Shown here piece by piece: positions 27,419-35,874 of a DNA stretch of 64,000 bases; within the stretch, counting starts at the first letter, position 1, and every line of letters begins with the position of its first letter. The position numbers were made by a program, and so were the translations under genes. This DNA comes from Pontibacter sp. Tf4 (GTDB lineage: Bacteria; Bacteroidota; Bacteroidia; Cytophagales; Hymenobacteraceae), in contig NZ_JACKZC010000001.1 of assembly GCF_014212495.1 (NCBI RefSeq), positions 62,001 to 126,000 on the forward strand, given 5' to 3'. The notes under the pieces are model-generated. The model worked only from the letters and a program-made list of their open reading frames with translations. It was not told the DNA's origin and ran no database searches.

Positions 27419-28645
27419 ATGAAAGATTTACTCGCAAAATTCGAGAATAAAAGACCTGAAATAGTATTTGAGTGGAAAGATGCTGAAACTGAAGCCGAAG
27501 GCTGGGTAGTGATCAACTCGCTGCGTGGCGGCGCTGCTGGCGGTGGTACCCGCATGCGCAAAGGCCTGGACAAACGCGAAGTAGAATCGCTGGCGAAGAC
27601 CATGGAAGTGAAGTTTACGGTATCCGGCCCGGCTATTGGCGGCGCTAAATCCGGCATCAACTTCGACCCTGCCGACCCGCGCAAGCAAGGCGTTCTGGAG
27701 CGTTGGTACAAGGCCGTTTTCCCGCTGCTGAAAAACTACTACGGCACCGGTGGCGACCTGAATGTGGACGAGATACACGAAGTAATTCCGATAACTGAAA
27801 GCTACGGCTTGCTGCACCCGCAGGAAGGCGTGGTAAACGGGCACTTCCATGCCACCGCATCGCAGCGCGACAAACGAATTGCCCAGCTGCGCGAAGGCGT
27901 TGTAAAAGTGATTGAAGACGATAGCTATTCACCATCCACAGCACGCAAGTACACCGTAGCCGACATGATAACCGGTTATGGCGTAGCCGAAGCCGTGCGC
28001 CATTATTACAACATCTGGGGCGGCGACCTGAAAGGCAAGCGCGCTATTATACAGGGTTGGGGCAATGTAGGCGCTGCAGCCGCTTATTACCTGGCATCTG
28101 AAGGCGTAAAAATTGTCGGCATCATCGACCGCGTGGGTGGCCTTATCAACACCGATGGCTATAGTTTTGAGGAGATAAAAGAACTGTTCCTGAACCGCAA
28201 AGGCAACACCCTGCACGCTGATAACCTGCTCTCGTTTGAAGAAGTGAATAACCAGATCTGGTCTGTGAACACCGATATCTTTATTCCGGCAGCGGCATCG
28301 CGCCTGGTTACCCGGGAGCAGTTAGAGCGCATGATCGGCAGCGGCTTGCAGGTGATCTCGTGTGGCGCCAATGTACCGTTCCAGGACCCGGAGATCTTTT
28401 TTGGCCCGACCGGCGAATTTGCCGACCAGAACATTGCTGTTATCCCCGACTTTATAGCCAACTGCGGCATGGCCCGCGTGTTTGCCTATTTAATGGAGAG
28501 CGAAGTAGAAATTACCGACAAAGCTATCTTCTCCGACATCTCTCAAACTATAGCCAATGCGCTGCAGAAGTCGCATGCTAAAAATTCGGGCAAAACAGAG
28601 ATCGCAAAAACTTCTTTTGAAATTGCTTTAAGCCAGCTGTTATAA
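27419..28645 (+). CDS. Divergent Glu/Leu/Phe/Val dehydrogenase family protein
   Basis: A 408-residue member of the amino-acid dehydrogenase superfamily. Substrate-domain features are SLRGGAAGGGTRMRKG (34-49), a lysine in TMEVKFTVSG (Lys65) and GPAIGGAKSGI (70-80, Lys77). In the second position the usual GGAKGG is GGAKSG. The NAD-binding motif is QGWGNVGAAAA. The sequence differs clearly from the two other family members in this window, so its substrate is not certain. ATG 27419 is chosen over a TTG at 27380. It ends 2 bp before mscS, implying co-transcription. AACTATAG near 28549 encodes Thr-Ile-Ala. Confidence 0.88.
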   Translation: MKDLLAKFENKRPEIVFEWKDAETEAEGWVVINSLRGGAAGGGTRMRKGLDKREVESLAKTMEVKFTVSGPAIGGAKSGINFDPADPRKQGVLERWYKAVFPLLKNYYGTGGDLNVDEIHEVIPITESYGLLHPQEGVVNGHFHATASQRDKRIAQLREGVVKVIEDDSYSPSTARKYTVADMITGYGVAEAVRHYYNIWGGDLKGKRAIIQGWGNVGAAAAYYLASEGVKIVGIIDRVGGLINTDGYSFEEIKELFLNRKGNTLHADNLLSFEEVNNQIWSVNTDIFIPAAASRLVTREQLERMIGSGLQVISCGANVPFQDPEIFFGPTGEFADQNIAVIPDFIANCGMARVFAYLMESEVEITDKAIFSDISQTIANALQKSHAKNSGKTEIAKTSFEIALSQLL

Positions 28646-28647
28646 GT

Positions 28648-29817
28648 ATGGATTACACGCACTGGAGAGAAATACTGAACTATAGTTTCCTGGGTAATAC
28701 TGTTTCGAATTACCTGTGGTTTGCGGGCATTCTGCTGTTTGGGTTTATCTTTAAAACGCTGCTATCCAAGCTGCTGTCCGGTATTTTGTACAGACTGGTA
28801 AAGCGTTTCTCGCACGAAGATAACCTGCCTGCCTTCCGGCGCCTGCTCATTCAGCCGCTGGAGGTGCTGCTGTTTCTGGTGTTCCTGTATTTCGCTTTCC
28901 AGGCGCTTAACTACCCGCTCGACCCAACTGAGATACGGAAAGGCGACCATATCATCAAAACGTTCATGTTCCGCACCTACCAGGTGTTTGTGATCGTGGC
29001 GCTGGCATGGGTGGTTCTGCGCTTTGTCGATTTTATCGGCCTCATTTTCCAGCACCGCTCCTCGCTCACAGCCTCCAAGCTCGACGACCAGCTGGTGCCG
29101 TTCTTCCGCGATTTTGCCAAGGTAATGGTGGTGATCTTTGCCTTTCTGGTAATGCTGGGCACAGTGTTTGGCGTAAACGTGGCAGGCCTTGTAGCTGGTT
29201 TGGGGGTAGGCGGTCTGGCCATTGCCTTTGCCGCAAAAGAGAGCTTAGAGAACCTGCTGGCATCGTTCACCATTTTCCTGGATCACCCGTTTGTGGTCGG
29301 CGACCTGGTGGAAGTTGGCGGCATAACCGGAACTATAGAAAAGATCGGTTTCCGGAGCACGCGTATCCGCACCCTCGAGAAGTCGTTTGTAACGGTGCCC
29401 AACAAAAGCATGATCGATAAGCCACTTAACAACCTGACGCTGCGCACTTTCCGGCGGGTGCAGTTTGATATACCGCTTACGTTTGATACCACTGCTGCCC
29501 AGATCAGAGCCATAAGCACCGAACTGCAACAGTACATCAACAACCACCCGCAGGCCAACCAGGATGCCATTGTGCGTTTCCAGACCATAGGACCGGCTTC
29601 TAAAAATATCATGGTGCTGTACTTTGTGGAATCGATGGACTGGACGGAGTATGTGAACATAAAAGAAGAGATGATCTATAAAGTAACAGAGCTGGTGGAG
29701 AAGCATGGCGCGCAGTATGCGCCTACGCAATCGGTGTTTATGCAGGCAAGCGGGCAACCATTGCCGGACACTTCCAGGCCAGCTGCAGAAACTAACAAGA
29801 CATCAGACTTTGAGTAA
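28648..29817 (+). CDS. MscS-type mechanosensitive ion channel
   Basis: A 389-residue inner-membrane channel that opens under membrane tension to release solutes in osmotic downshock. About four membrane segments lie before residue 200 (near 22-40, 70-90, 108-130, 155-175). The pore helix is the Gly/Ala-rich GLVAGLGVGGLAIAFAAKESLENLL, as in MscS TM3. The beta domain follows (DLVEVGGITGTIEKIGFRSTRIRT, VPNKSMIDKPLNN), then a C-terminal mixed domain. The last about 20 residues are polar and low in complexity. Its start is 2 bp after the dehydrogenase stop. A hairpin terminator follows. Confidence 0.93.
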   Translation: MDYTHWREILNYSFLGNTVSNYLWFAGILLFGFIFKTLLSKLLSGILYRLVKRFSHEDNLPAFRRLLIQPLEVLLFLVFLYFAFQALNYPLDPTEIRKGDHIIKTFMFRTYQVFVIVALAWVVLRFVDFIGLIFQHRSSLTASKLDDQLVPFFRDFAKVMVVIFAFLVMLGTVFGVNVAGLVAGLGVGGLAIAFAAKESLENLLASFTIFLDHPFVVGDLVEVGGITGTIEKIGFRSTRIRTLEKSFVTVPNKSMIDKPLNNLTLRTFRRVQFDIPLTFDTTAAQIRAISTELQQYINNHPQANQDAIVRFQTIGPASKNIMVLYFVESMDWTEYVNIKEEMIYKVTELVEKHGAQYAPTQSVFMQASGQPLPDTSRPAAETNKTSDFE

Positions 29818-29825
29818 CTACAAAT

Positions 29826-29854
29826 AAAAAAGCCGGAGAAGCTCCGGCTTTTTT
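29826..29854 (+). terminator. Terminator of the MscS gene
   Basis: AGCCGGAG pairs with CTCCGGCT with a 3-nt loop, extended by an A run before and a run of T after. It lies 9 bp after the MscS stop. Confidence 0.9.
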
Positions 29855-30231
29855 TTCACCCTTATATCTTATTTTGTCTGTGTTACGTCAGACGTTATAG
29901 TTTCCCGGGTTCAGTTGAACCTATACAGGAAGCTATATCTAAATAAAACCTTATCCCTACAAACTACAACCAATCATAAATTGTAGTTTTGATTTGATTA
30001 ACGCACCTACAAGGCTATAGTTACAATTTATTTATAATTTTTTCGTTATACCCACCATTTCAGCAGGTAAACATGCCTTATTTTAATGCTAACAAATAAT
30101 AGGATTTATACAATATAGAACCATACATTTTAAACTATACTATAGTTGTTTGTAAGTGCTTGTTGCTTAGCAATTTAAGAACGCCCTGTGTTAAGGCAAC
30201 TATAGGTATCAGATGAGAGGTGAGTTGATGG
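29855..30231. other. A/T-rich intergenic region with scattered CTATAG motifs
   Basis: A 377-bp gap between converging genes. It contains three CTATAG motifs (about 30015, 30139 and 30201) and A/T-rich sequence between. No hairpin module, promoter or small gene could be supported. A direct terminator for the AsmA-like gene was not recognised. Confidence 0.55.
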
Positions 30232-32748
30232 TCAGTTAAAATCGAAGTATTCGCCTTCTTCCAGCTCCACGGTCTTTTCCTTCTTCACGGGCTTTTTACC
30301 TTTCAGTAGCTGTTTTAGCTCCTGCCCTTCCTGTTTCAGGTCGTCTTTTATTTTCGCGCGCACGCGGTCATCGTCGTAGGCCAGCTTAAAGTTGTTTTCT
30401 TTTCCTTTCAGTGTCAGGAAGAGCATGCTGCTGCCGGCATCCGTATCTTCGGCCACCACACCAAACACAGCATCTTTATCCGGTCGGCGCTTCTGGAACA
30501 ACGGCATCTTTATTTTATAGTCCATGTCCTGGTCAAAGGTGTGCATCCCCGAAATAGAGACCGAAGGCAGTGGCGACAGGTTGGTGCGGATATCCATTTC
30601 CGGGATATAGATGGTGCGGTCCTGGATGTAGAAATTGTTGCGCAGCTCCGAGAACTTCATGTTGGCCAGCTCCGAGCGCTTTACAAAGCCCGACAGCTTT
30701 TGCATTGGCGTAAAGTTGATGAGCTGCCCGTTGCGTATAACCGCCTCTATTTCGGCCTGTAGCAGATTGGTTTTCGGGCTGAGCTGGCTATCCAGGTACA
30801 CATCCGAAATGATATTGGCGGTCAGGCTTCCGCGCAGGTGGCGGTCAACTATAAAATCCTGGTTAAAGTTCTCGAACACATAAAACAGGCTGTCTACGCT
30901 CATGTTGTTGAGCCTGGTAGCTGTACTTACCTTAATGTGGTTTCGCTGGCGGGCGTCCATGCTGCCGCGCACGGCAAAGTTGCCGCCAATAGCGTTAAAC
31001 GAGATGTTTGGCGTGGTAATAACCTGGTTCCGAAGCGTTACCTCCCCTTTTATGTTCTCGCCTTTAAACCTCCGGAACTTCAGTTTATTAACCGATGCCC
31101 CCAGATTAAAAGCTATGTTTGGCGAAACCTCCAGCCTGTAACCCGATTCGCTTTTACGGGCGCTGGCCGGCGTGTTCAGGTCTTCGCGCAGCAGCTGGTC
31201 AAAGTTCAGGTAATTACTGCTGAAATCGGCATCTACCATCAGGCGTTGCTTGTCCAGCAGCAGCCAGGCCATTACGTTGTTAAACATACCGTTCAGCACA
31301 AAATCCGATTCGCCCAGCTTGCCCCTGAAATCCGACACGGCCACATCGTTGCGCTTAAACATAAAGTTGCCGTACATGCCTTTTACCGGCAGCGGCAGGT
31401 CGCGCAGATTCAGGCTTACATTGTGCAGCGTTATGTCTCCGGAGGTATTTACCGTCTGGTTACCGGGCCTTGCCTTAAACTCGTTAAAATTACCAGAGAA
31501 AGCGATCTTTACATCGGCCAGGCCACTTCCGGATGGCACCTGCTCCAGTTGCAGCAGCCCCAGCACATACGCCACATCCACCATACCGCGCGCATCAAAA
31601 GCTATAGTCGGGTTCTTAAAGTTTTTGTAAGACAGGTTGCCTGTAAATATCCTGTTGTTAAGCGAGCCTTTCAGGTTTCTGAGCACCAACTCTGATGTGG
31701 TGGCATTCTGTTTTGCGCCGTTGGTAAAGCTGCCTTCAAAGCTTAGTTTCTCCAGTCGCTGCTTTACATCGGGGTGGTAAAAGGCAGCATTGCGGCAGCC
31801 AAAGTTAAACGTGATCTCCGGGTTATGCTTCGCCGAGACCTTGCCTTTTACGGCTCCACTGAAGTACACATCGCCATCGGAACGATACTGGTTAAACTCT
31901 TTGGTAATGTGCTGCGGCAACAACGACAGCATAGACTGGATGCTCGTATTCTTGCCTTTCAGGGTCAGGTTCAGGTCTGTGGTAGTGGCAAAGTTTATAG
32001 TTCCGGCCACTTCGTAGGCAGCATTCTCTACATTTACCACACTTGGTTCCAGGTTTATGGTTTTGCCAATGCCGTCAATGGCCAGGGCCGTGTTCAGCTT
32101 TATTTGCTTGCCTTTAAAATACTCGCCACTGTTCAGCTTTATGGTGTTTATAGTTGCATCGCCGCTGGCTTCTATTCCGATCGTTTCCGGATCTATCGTT
32201 AAAGCTGCCTGTAGTTGGTGGGCATCTACTTCGTACGCCTGGTTCAGCTTCAGGTCTGTGTAATGGATGGCTACGCGTTTAAGGTCGATGTGCTCGAGGT
32301 TAAAGGCAAATTCGCCGTCTTCTGTAGCTGTCGTATCCGTTTTGATGATCTCGTAATTCACGCTGCCATCCTTTAGTACTTTAACATAAATCGCCCCGTC
32401 TTCCAGGTACAGCTCGTTCACGTTGTACTTGCCGCGCAGTACATCCCAGATGCTGAAGGTGAAGTATAGTTTGCTCAGCTTAGCCAAAGATGCTTCGCTC
32501 TCCGGCACGGCCTCCACAACATTTACTTTATCCAGCGACACGGCCACCTGCGGAAATTTATCGAACAGCGAAAGCGAGATAGTGCCTACTTCCACCTTCG
32601 TTTTGATGTGCTTGTTGGCTTCCGTTACAAAAAGTGCGATGATCTTGTCCTGATAAGTGTATACCAGCGCAAAGGCGATCGTAACTATAGCCACAACTAT
32701 AGCTATCGCATAAAATAGCACTTTTTTAACAAGACCAGTTTGCTTCAA
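30232..32748 (-). CDS. AsmA-like protein
   Basis: An 838-residue protein of the AsmA/TamB-like bridge family, anchored by one N-terminal membrane segment (about 8-30) with a long periplasmic beta-rich body. The AsmA N-terminal domain is recognisable (LFDKFPQVAVSLDKVNV, SIWDVLRGKYNVNELYLEDGAIYV). A C-terminal AsmA-type region precedes a Lys/Glu-rich tail (KQLLKGKKPVKKEKTVELEE). Such proteins are thought to help phospholipids or outer-membrane components cross the periplasm. The ATG at 32748 gives a basic N-tail (MKQTGLVKK). Two AACTATAG copies lie within the 5' end (about 32680-32700), encoding part of the membrane helix. The gene is monocistronic. Confidence 0.86.
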   Translation of the reverse strand: MKQTGLVKKVLFYAIAIVVAIVTIAFALVYTYQDKIIALFVTEANKHIKTKVEVGTISLSLFDKFPQVAVSLDKVNVVEAVPESEASLAKLSKLYFTFSIWDVLRGKYNVNELYLEDGAIYVKVLKDGSVNYEIIKTDTTATEDGEFAFNLEHIDLKRVAIHYTDLKLNQAYEVDAHQLQAALTIDPETIGIEASGDATINTIKLNSGEYFKGKQIKLNTALAIDGIGKTINLEPSVVNVENAAYEVAGTINFATTTDLNLTLKGKNTSIQSMLSLLPQHITKEFNQYRSDGDVYFSGAVKGKVSAKHNPEITFNFGCRNAAFYHPDVKQRLEKLSFEGSFTNGAKQNATTSELVLRNLKGSLNNRIFTGNLSYKNFKNPTIAFDARGMVDVAYVLGLLQLEQVPSGSGLADVKIAFSGNFNEFKARPGNQTVNTSGDITLHNVSLNLRDLPLPVKGMYGNFMFKRNDVAVSDFRGKLGESDFVLNGMFNNVMAWLLLDKQRLMVDADFSSNYLNFDQLLREDLNTPASARKSESGYRLEVSPNIAFNLGASVNKLKFRRFKGENIKGEVTLRNQVITTPNISFNAIGGNFAVRGSMDARQRNHIKVSTATRLNNMSVDSLFYVFENFNQDFIVDRHLRGSLTANIISDVYLDSQLSPKTNLLQAEIEAVIRNGQLINFTPMQKLSGFVKRSELANMKFSELRNNFYIQDRTIYIPEMDIRTNLSPLPSVSISGMHTFDQDMDYKIKMPLFQKRRPDKDAVFGVVAEDTDAGSSMLFLTLKGKENNFKLAYDDDRVRAKIKDDLKQEGQELKQLLKGKKPVKKEKTVELEEGEYFDFN

Positions 32749-32861
32749 GAGAATTATCAGATTTTAAGCATCTTACAAAAGATAAAGGTACAGCAGTTAA
32801 TACAGGCGAACAACAGGTGCAGCAGCTCCGAAAAAAAATTTAACAAATTTTTTTGAAATGT

Positions 32862-32892
32862 TTTGCAGTTACAAAAAATCGCCCCATATTTG
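32862..32892 (+). promoter_or_regulatory. Promoter of tRNA-Val (TTTG, 19-bp spacer, CATATTTG)
   Basis: TTTG at 32862-32865, a 19-bp spacer and CATATTTG at 32885-32892 fit the Bacteroidota major sigma consensus TTTG-N19-TAnnTTTG with one mismatch. The box lies about 41 bp before the mature tRNA 5' end. Confidence 0.55.
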
Positions 32893-32933
32893 CATCATCA
32901 AACGGGGACAACAGGTCAACGAAACAATAAAAC

Positions 32934-33008
32934 GGGGTGTTAGCTCAGCTGGTTCAGAGCACCTGCCTTACAAGCAGGGGGTCACTGGTTCGAATCCAGT
33001 ACGCCCCA
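32934..33008 (+). tRNA. tRNA-Val, anticodon TAC
   Basis: A complete cloverleaf of 75 nt. The acceptor GGGGTGT pairs with ACGCCCC (one G-T pair). The D-arm is AGCTCAGCTGGTTCAGAGC. The anticodon stem CCTGC/GCAGG encloses loop CTTACAA with anticodon TAC, which reads GUA and other valine codons. The T-arm ACTGG TTCGAAT CCAGT is canonical. The discriminator is A; CCA is not fully encoded (ACA follows). A hairpin terminator begins 2 nt later, so the tRNA is transcribed alone. Confidence 0.97.
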
Positions 33009-33009
33009 C

Positions 33010-33040
33010 AAAGGACAACTTAAAAAGTTGTCCTTTTTTT
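33010..33040 (+). terminator. Terminator of tRNA-Val
   Basis: AAAGGACAACTT pairs with AAGTTGTCCTTT (12-bp perfect stem, 3-nt loop) and runs into seven T residues. Confidence 0.92.
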
Positions 33041-33953
33041 ATGTCCATACTTTTCTGATCTGCACTTCAGTCTTCCTGCCAATCTATAGTTTAACGCCTC
33101 ACCACAAGCTATAGTATAATTCCCTGATTTCCATTTGCTTGAGTTTGTATTTTTAGTGTATTTAAGGTTTCTATGGCTATAGTTATGTAGTTGCCAAACA
33201 CACCCCTACCCCTCTCAAGGGGGGAATTTCTGGCTTAGTTATAGTTGGAGTAGCTATAGTTTCATAGTTGCCGGTTTCAAACCACCCCTACCCCTCCTTA
33301 TCCAAGGAGGGGAACACTGCTACTACTATAGTTTGACTTATAAATTTATAGTTACAGACCACGAACAGGACAGGTTTACCTGTCCCTACAGAATTGCAAC
33401 CACGAGAAAAACAGATCTGCCTTAACTAAGAAATAATACATCAACTATAGCTAAAGCAGTTGCTATCGAACTGATCTCAGTCTTTGGGTTGAGCGCCTTT
33501 GACTTGTTGCGGTGCCGTCAGGCAATCCGACGCAGGAGGATAGCAAGAAGGCAGCAGCGCGATGCCCGAAGACGGGGCCTCCCGGCCCGGGAGGGAGCCA
33601 AACAAACTATAGAACTGTAGGTAATTAGAGCTCCCAGGATTGGTAGAAACTATAGAACAATGGCTTGGTTCCAGTGGTAGGCAAAGTCAACTATAGGACT
33701 ATAGCCAACTATAGTCTGCGATAGATTTCTCACTTTGTTCGAAATGACAATAGGTACTATCAAACACATAAGCTCTCTCGACTTCGCTCGGGATGACAAT
33801 ATTCGCTTAGTATGACAGTAGAATAACTATAGGTTGAGATATACCCTTCACAGCAAAGCCGACTCTTTTTCGACTCTTATCTCAAGAATGCTCAGAATGA
33901 TAACAGTGAACTTTAGCTTTTAACCAATTCTTTGCCAAAAATGGAAAAAGAAA
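33041..33953. repeat. Long intergenic repeat region, twelve CTATAG motifs
   Basis: A gene-free stretch of about 900 bp. CTATAG occurs about twelve times (33084, 33109, 33179, 33255, 33326, 33455, 33607, 33649, 33691, 33699, 33708, 33825). C-rich hairpin repeats lie near 33200-33230 and 33281-33312 (CCCCTCC ... GGAGGGG). A hairpin GGACAGGT/ACCTGTCC followed by CTACA is at 33368-33390. A G+C-rich structured segment spans about 33490-33599. Two related units, GTTCGAAATGACAATA and GCTCGGGATGACAATA, are at about 33739-33754 and 33786-33801. No coding sequence or promoter was supported. Confidence 0.75.
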
Positions 33954-34547
33954 CTATATTTTGGAGAGCAAAAGCTTATGAAGTTGCAGGACTTGCGGTA
34001 TCAGGAGCTGCTGGTCGTCATTGTAAATGATGTGCTGGGCACGGGCTATTTTCTCCTCTTCCTCCAACTGTTTAGCAATAATGGCTTCCACATCGTGGCG
34101 GGTGCGGTGCGGGTCGCGTTGCAGGGTGCGTTTTATGCGTATGTCCAGCGGGGCAGCTACTACTATAATTTCATCCAGCTGTTCCCACGATCCGGATTCA
34201 AACAACAGAGCTGCTTCTTTTAAAACATAAGGTGCCTGCTGGTTAGCTTCTACCCATTTTGTGAAGTCGTTGCCTACGTGCGGGTGCACCAGGCTGTTGA
34301 GCAGTTCCAGTTTCTGAGGATCATGAAAGGCAACGCTGGCCAGGTAAATGCGGTTAAGTTCGCCAGCTTCGGTATAAGCTTCTGGTCCGAAAGCCTCGGT
34401 CAGTTCCTGTTTCAGCGCTTTGTCGTGGTGCATTACCCACTTGGCACGGGTGTCGGCATCATATACAGGCACGCCCAGCAGCGCAAACAGCCGGCAAACT
34501 ATAGATTTGCCCGCTCCTATGCCTCCGGTTATGCCTATTTTCAGCAT
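33954..34547 (-). CDS. coaE: Dephospho-CoA kinase
   Basis: A 197-residue P-loop kinase for the last step of coenzyme A synthesis, phosphorylating dephospho-CoA. The Walker A loop is GGIGAGKS (8-15). The family motif VYDADTRAKWVMH follows, then a lid region with RTLQRDPHRTRHDVEAII. Length is normal. It is the last gene of a minus-strand run in the order nusB, ytxH-like, isocitrate dehydrogenase, DUF1573, yajC, ybbR-like, coaE. The ybbR-like stop and the coaE ATG are separated by one base, so they are probably translationally coupled. Past its stop is the long repeat-rich gap. Confidence 0.95.
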   Translation of the reverse strand: MLKIGITGGIGAGKSIVCRLFALLGVPVYDADTRAKWVMHHDKALKQELTEAFGPEAYTEAGELNRIYLASVAFHDPQKLELLNSLVHPHVGNDFTKWVEANQQAPYVLKEAALLFESGSWEQLDEIIVVAAPLDIRIKRTLQRDPHRTRHDVEAIIAKQLEEEEKIARAQHIIYNDDQQLLIPQVLQLHKLLLSKI

Positions 34548-34548
34548 G

Positions 34549-35529
34549 TTAGTCCTGTACTGGGATTACTTTTACGCGCTGTGGCTGCAGCGTTATTTTG
34601 CGCACACCTACTGGTTTCTGCACCAGCTCTGTGGCAATAGTAGAGTCCTGAGGGTTATAGTTGGCGAAATTTATGACAGCTTTAAACAGCTCGCGGTTCA
34701 ACAGGGCCACTGAATCGTCGAACAGCTGGTAGCGCACCACCACTGGTTGTGGCTGTATACTATAGGTTTTCCCCTTCGGAACGTTCACAAGCTCGGGCAC
34801 CAGTTGGCGCTCCTCGCTTACCAGGGCCTTTACGGTTATAGTTGCCGTTGTTTCTTCTAAACTTGCAGCCACCAACTCAGGCGAGGCATGTGTGATAGGC
34901 ACCTCTAATTTAGCCGATGCGGTTAAACCTACATTTGGCAGGCGCACCGGGTATGGGCTCGGGAAACTACGGATAATAGAAGATGGCCCGACAAAGGTAA
35001 CAGAATCCGGCTCGAACTTGATTGGCCCTACCACTTCGTAGTTTTCTGCGGCAACTGCCTGTTTTGGGTCGTGCTGCAGGGCAAGGGTACGGCTTATCTT
35101 CCTGTCGAAATTGAAATGAAGGGTATCGGTTACCACAAAGTTGAGCTGCAGGCCATCCATGGCATTTACCAGAGCAGGGCGCAGCGCCGATCCTAAAAGA
35201 TAGTTGTTACGCGGAAGGTTGCGGATATGGATCTCGGCAGGCTGCACTTCCAGCCGGAGGGCTTTGCGTAGCAGTTTCCAGCCTTTGGCCGTTACGTTTA
35301 CCAGTACTTCTTCGGGCAGTGGCTTCAGGGGCACCAGTTGCTGCTGGTTGTAGATAAACTTTACGGGATACGTTGTCTGGGTAGAATAACTCTTATTGAG
35401 GGCGTTGAGCAGCCAGAACGTAGAAGCAGCCACAAAACAAAGCAGCACTACTCGCCAGTACTGCTTTGTTTGCGGCCTGAATGGTTTCGTAAACCATACA
35501 ACTATATTTTTGACTCCTTCAAACGGCAA
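34549..35529 (-). CDS. YbbR-domain membrane-anchored protein
   Basis: A 326-residue protein with a single membrane segment at about 25-44 preceded by a basic cytoplasmic tail, then extracytoplasmic beta-rich YbbR-like repeats (LVNVTAKGWKLLR; FEPDSVTFVGPSSIIRSF; LPNVGL). YbbR domains occur in CdaR, the regulator of the CdaA diadenylate cyclase in Firmicutes, but no cdaA is seen here, and in Bacteroidota the protein is usually found between yajC and coaE, exactly as here. Function is not established for this lineage. It begins 6 bp after the yajC stop and ends one base before coaE. Confidence 0.82.
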   Translation of the reverse strand: MPFEGVKNIVVWFTKPFRPQTKQYWRVVLLCFVAASTFWLLNALNKSYSTQTTYPVKFIYNQQQLVPLKPLPEEVLVNVTAKGWKLLRKALRLEVQPAEIHIRNLPRNNYLLGSALRPALVNAMDGLQLNFVVTDTLHFNFDRKISRTLALQHDPKQAVAAENYEVVGPIKFEPDSVTFVGPSSIIRSFPSPYPVRLPNVGLTASAKLEVPITHASPELVAASLEETTATITVKALVSEERQLVPELVNVPKGKTYSIQPQPVVVRYQLFDDSVALLNRELFKAVINFANYNPQDSTIATELVQKPVGVRKITLQPQRVKVIPVQD

Positions 35530-35535
35530 TGGCTC

Positions 35536-35853
35536 TTAGCTGTTTGGTTGCTGATTTACCCTTGCCGTTGCTTCCATCGAAACAGCCGATTTGTCGAAGG
35601 TCAGGCGTACACCTTTGTCTACTTCAACAGTAATGGTATCATCATCCAGGGCTACAAGCTTACCATGAAGTCCGCCTATAGTTACAATGTTCATTCCTTT
35701 GGTAAGCTCATCACGAAACTTTTTCTGGTCCTTCGCCTTTTTCTGCTGCGGACGGATCATGAAGAAATAAAATACAAGGATGATGGCGCCGAACATCAGC
35801 AACTGAGGCAGTACGCCTCCGTCTGCTCCGGCCTGTAAGAGTATGGTTTGCAT
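35536..35853 (-). CDS. yajC: YajC, accessory subunit of the Sec translocon
   Basis: A 105-residue inner-membrane protein, part of the SecDF-YajC complex that assists protein export. One membrane segment (about 14-34, ending YFFMIRPQQKK) carries the family signature RPQQKK just after the membrane. The short cytoplasmic domain (GMNIVTIGGLHGKLVALDDDTITVEV) is typical. It is co-directional and close to the ybbR-like gene downstream and the DUF1573 gene upstream. A CTATAGTT lies within the gene near 35678. Confidence 0.95.
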   Translation of the reverse strand: MQTILLQAGADGGVLPQLLMFGAIILVFYFFMIRPQQKKAKDQKKFRDELTKGMNIVTIGGLHGKLVALDDDTITVEVDKGVRLTFDKSAVSMEATARVNQQPNS

Positions 35854-35874
35854 TAGTGTATTATAAATGTAGAA

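Noticed and set aside
30838-31695. Open reading frame of 285 codons on the plus strand opposite the AsmA-like gene
   Set aside because: His/Gln/Val-rich antisense shadow without a domain; the minus-strand AsmA-like frame has a clear membrane anchor and family motifs.
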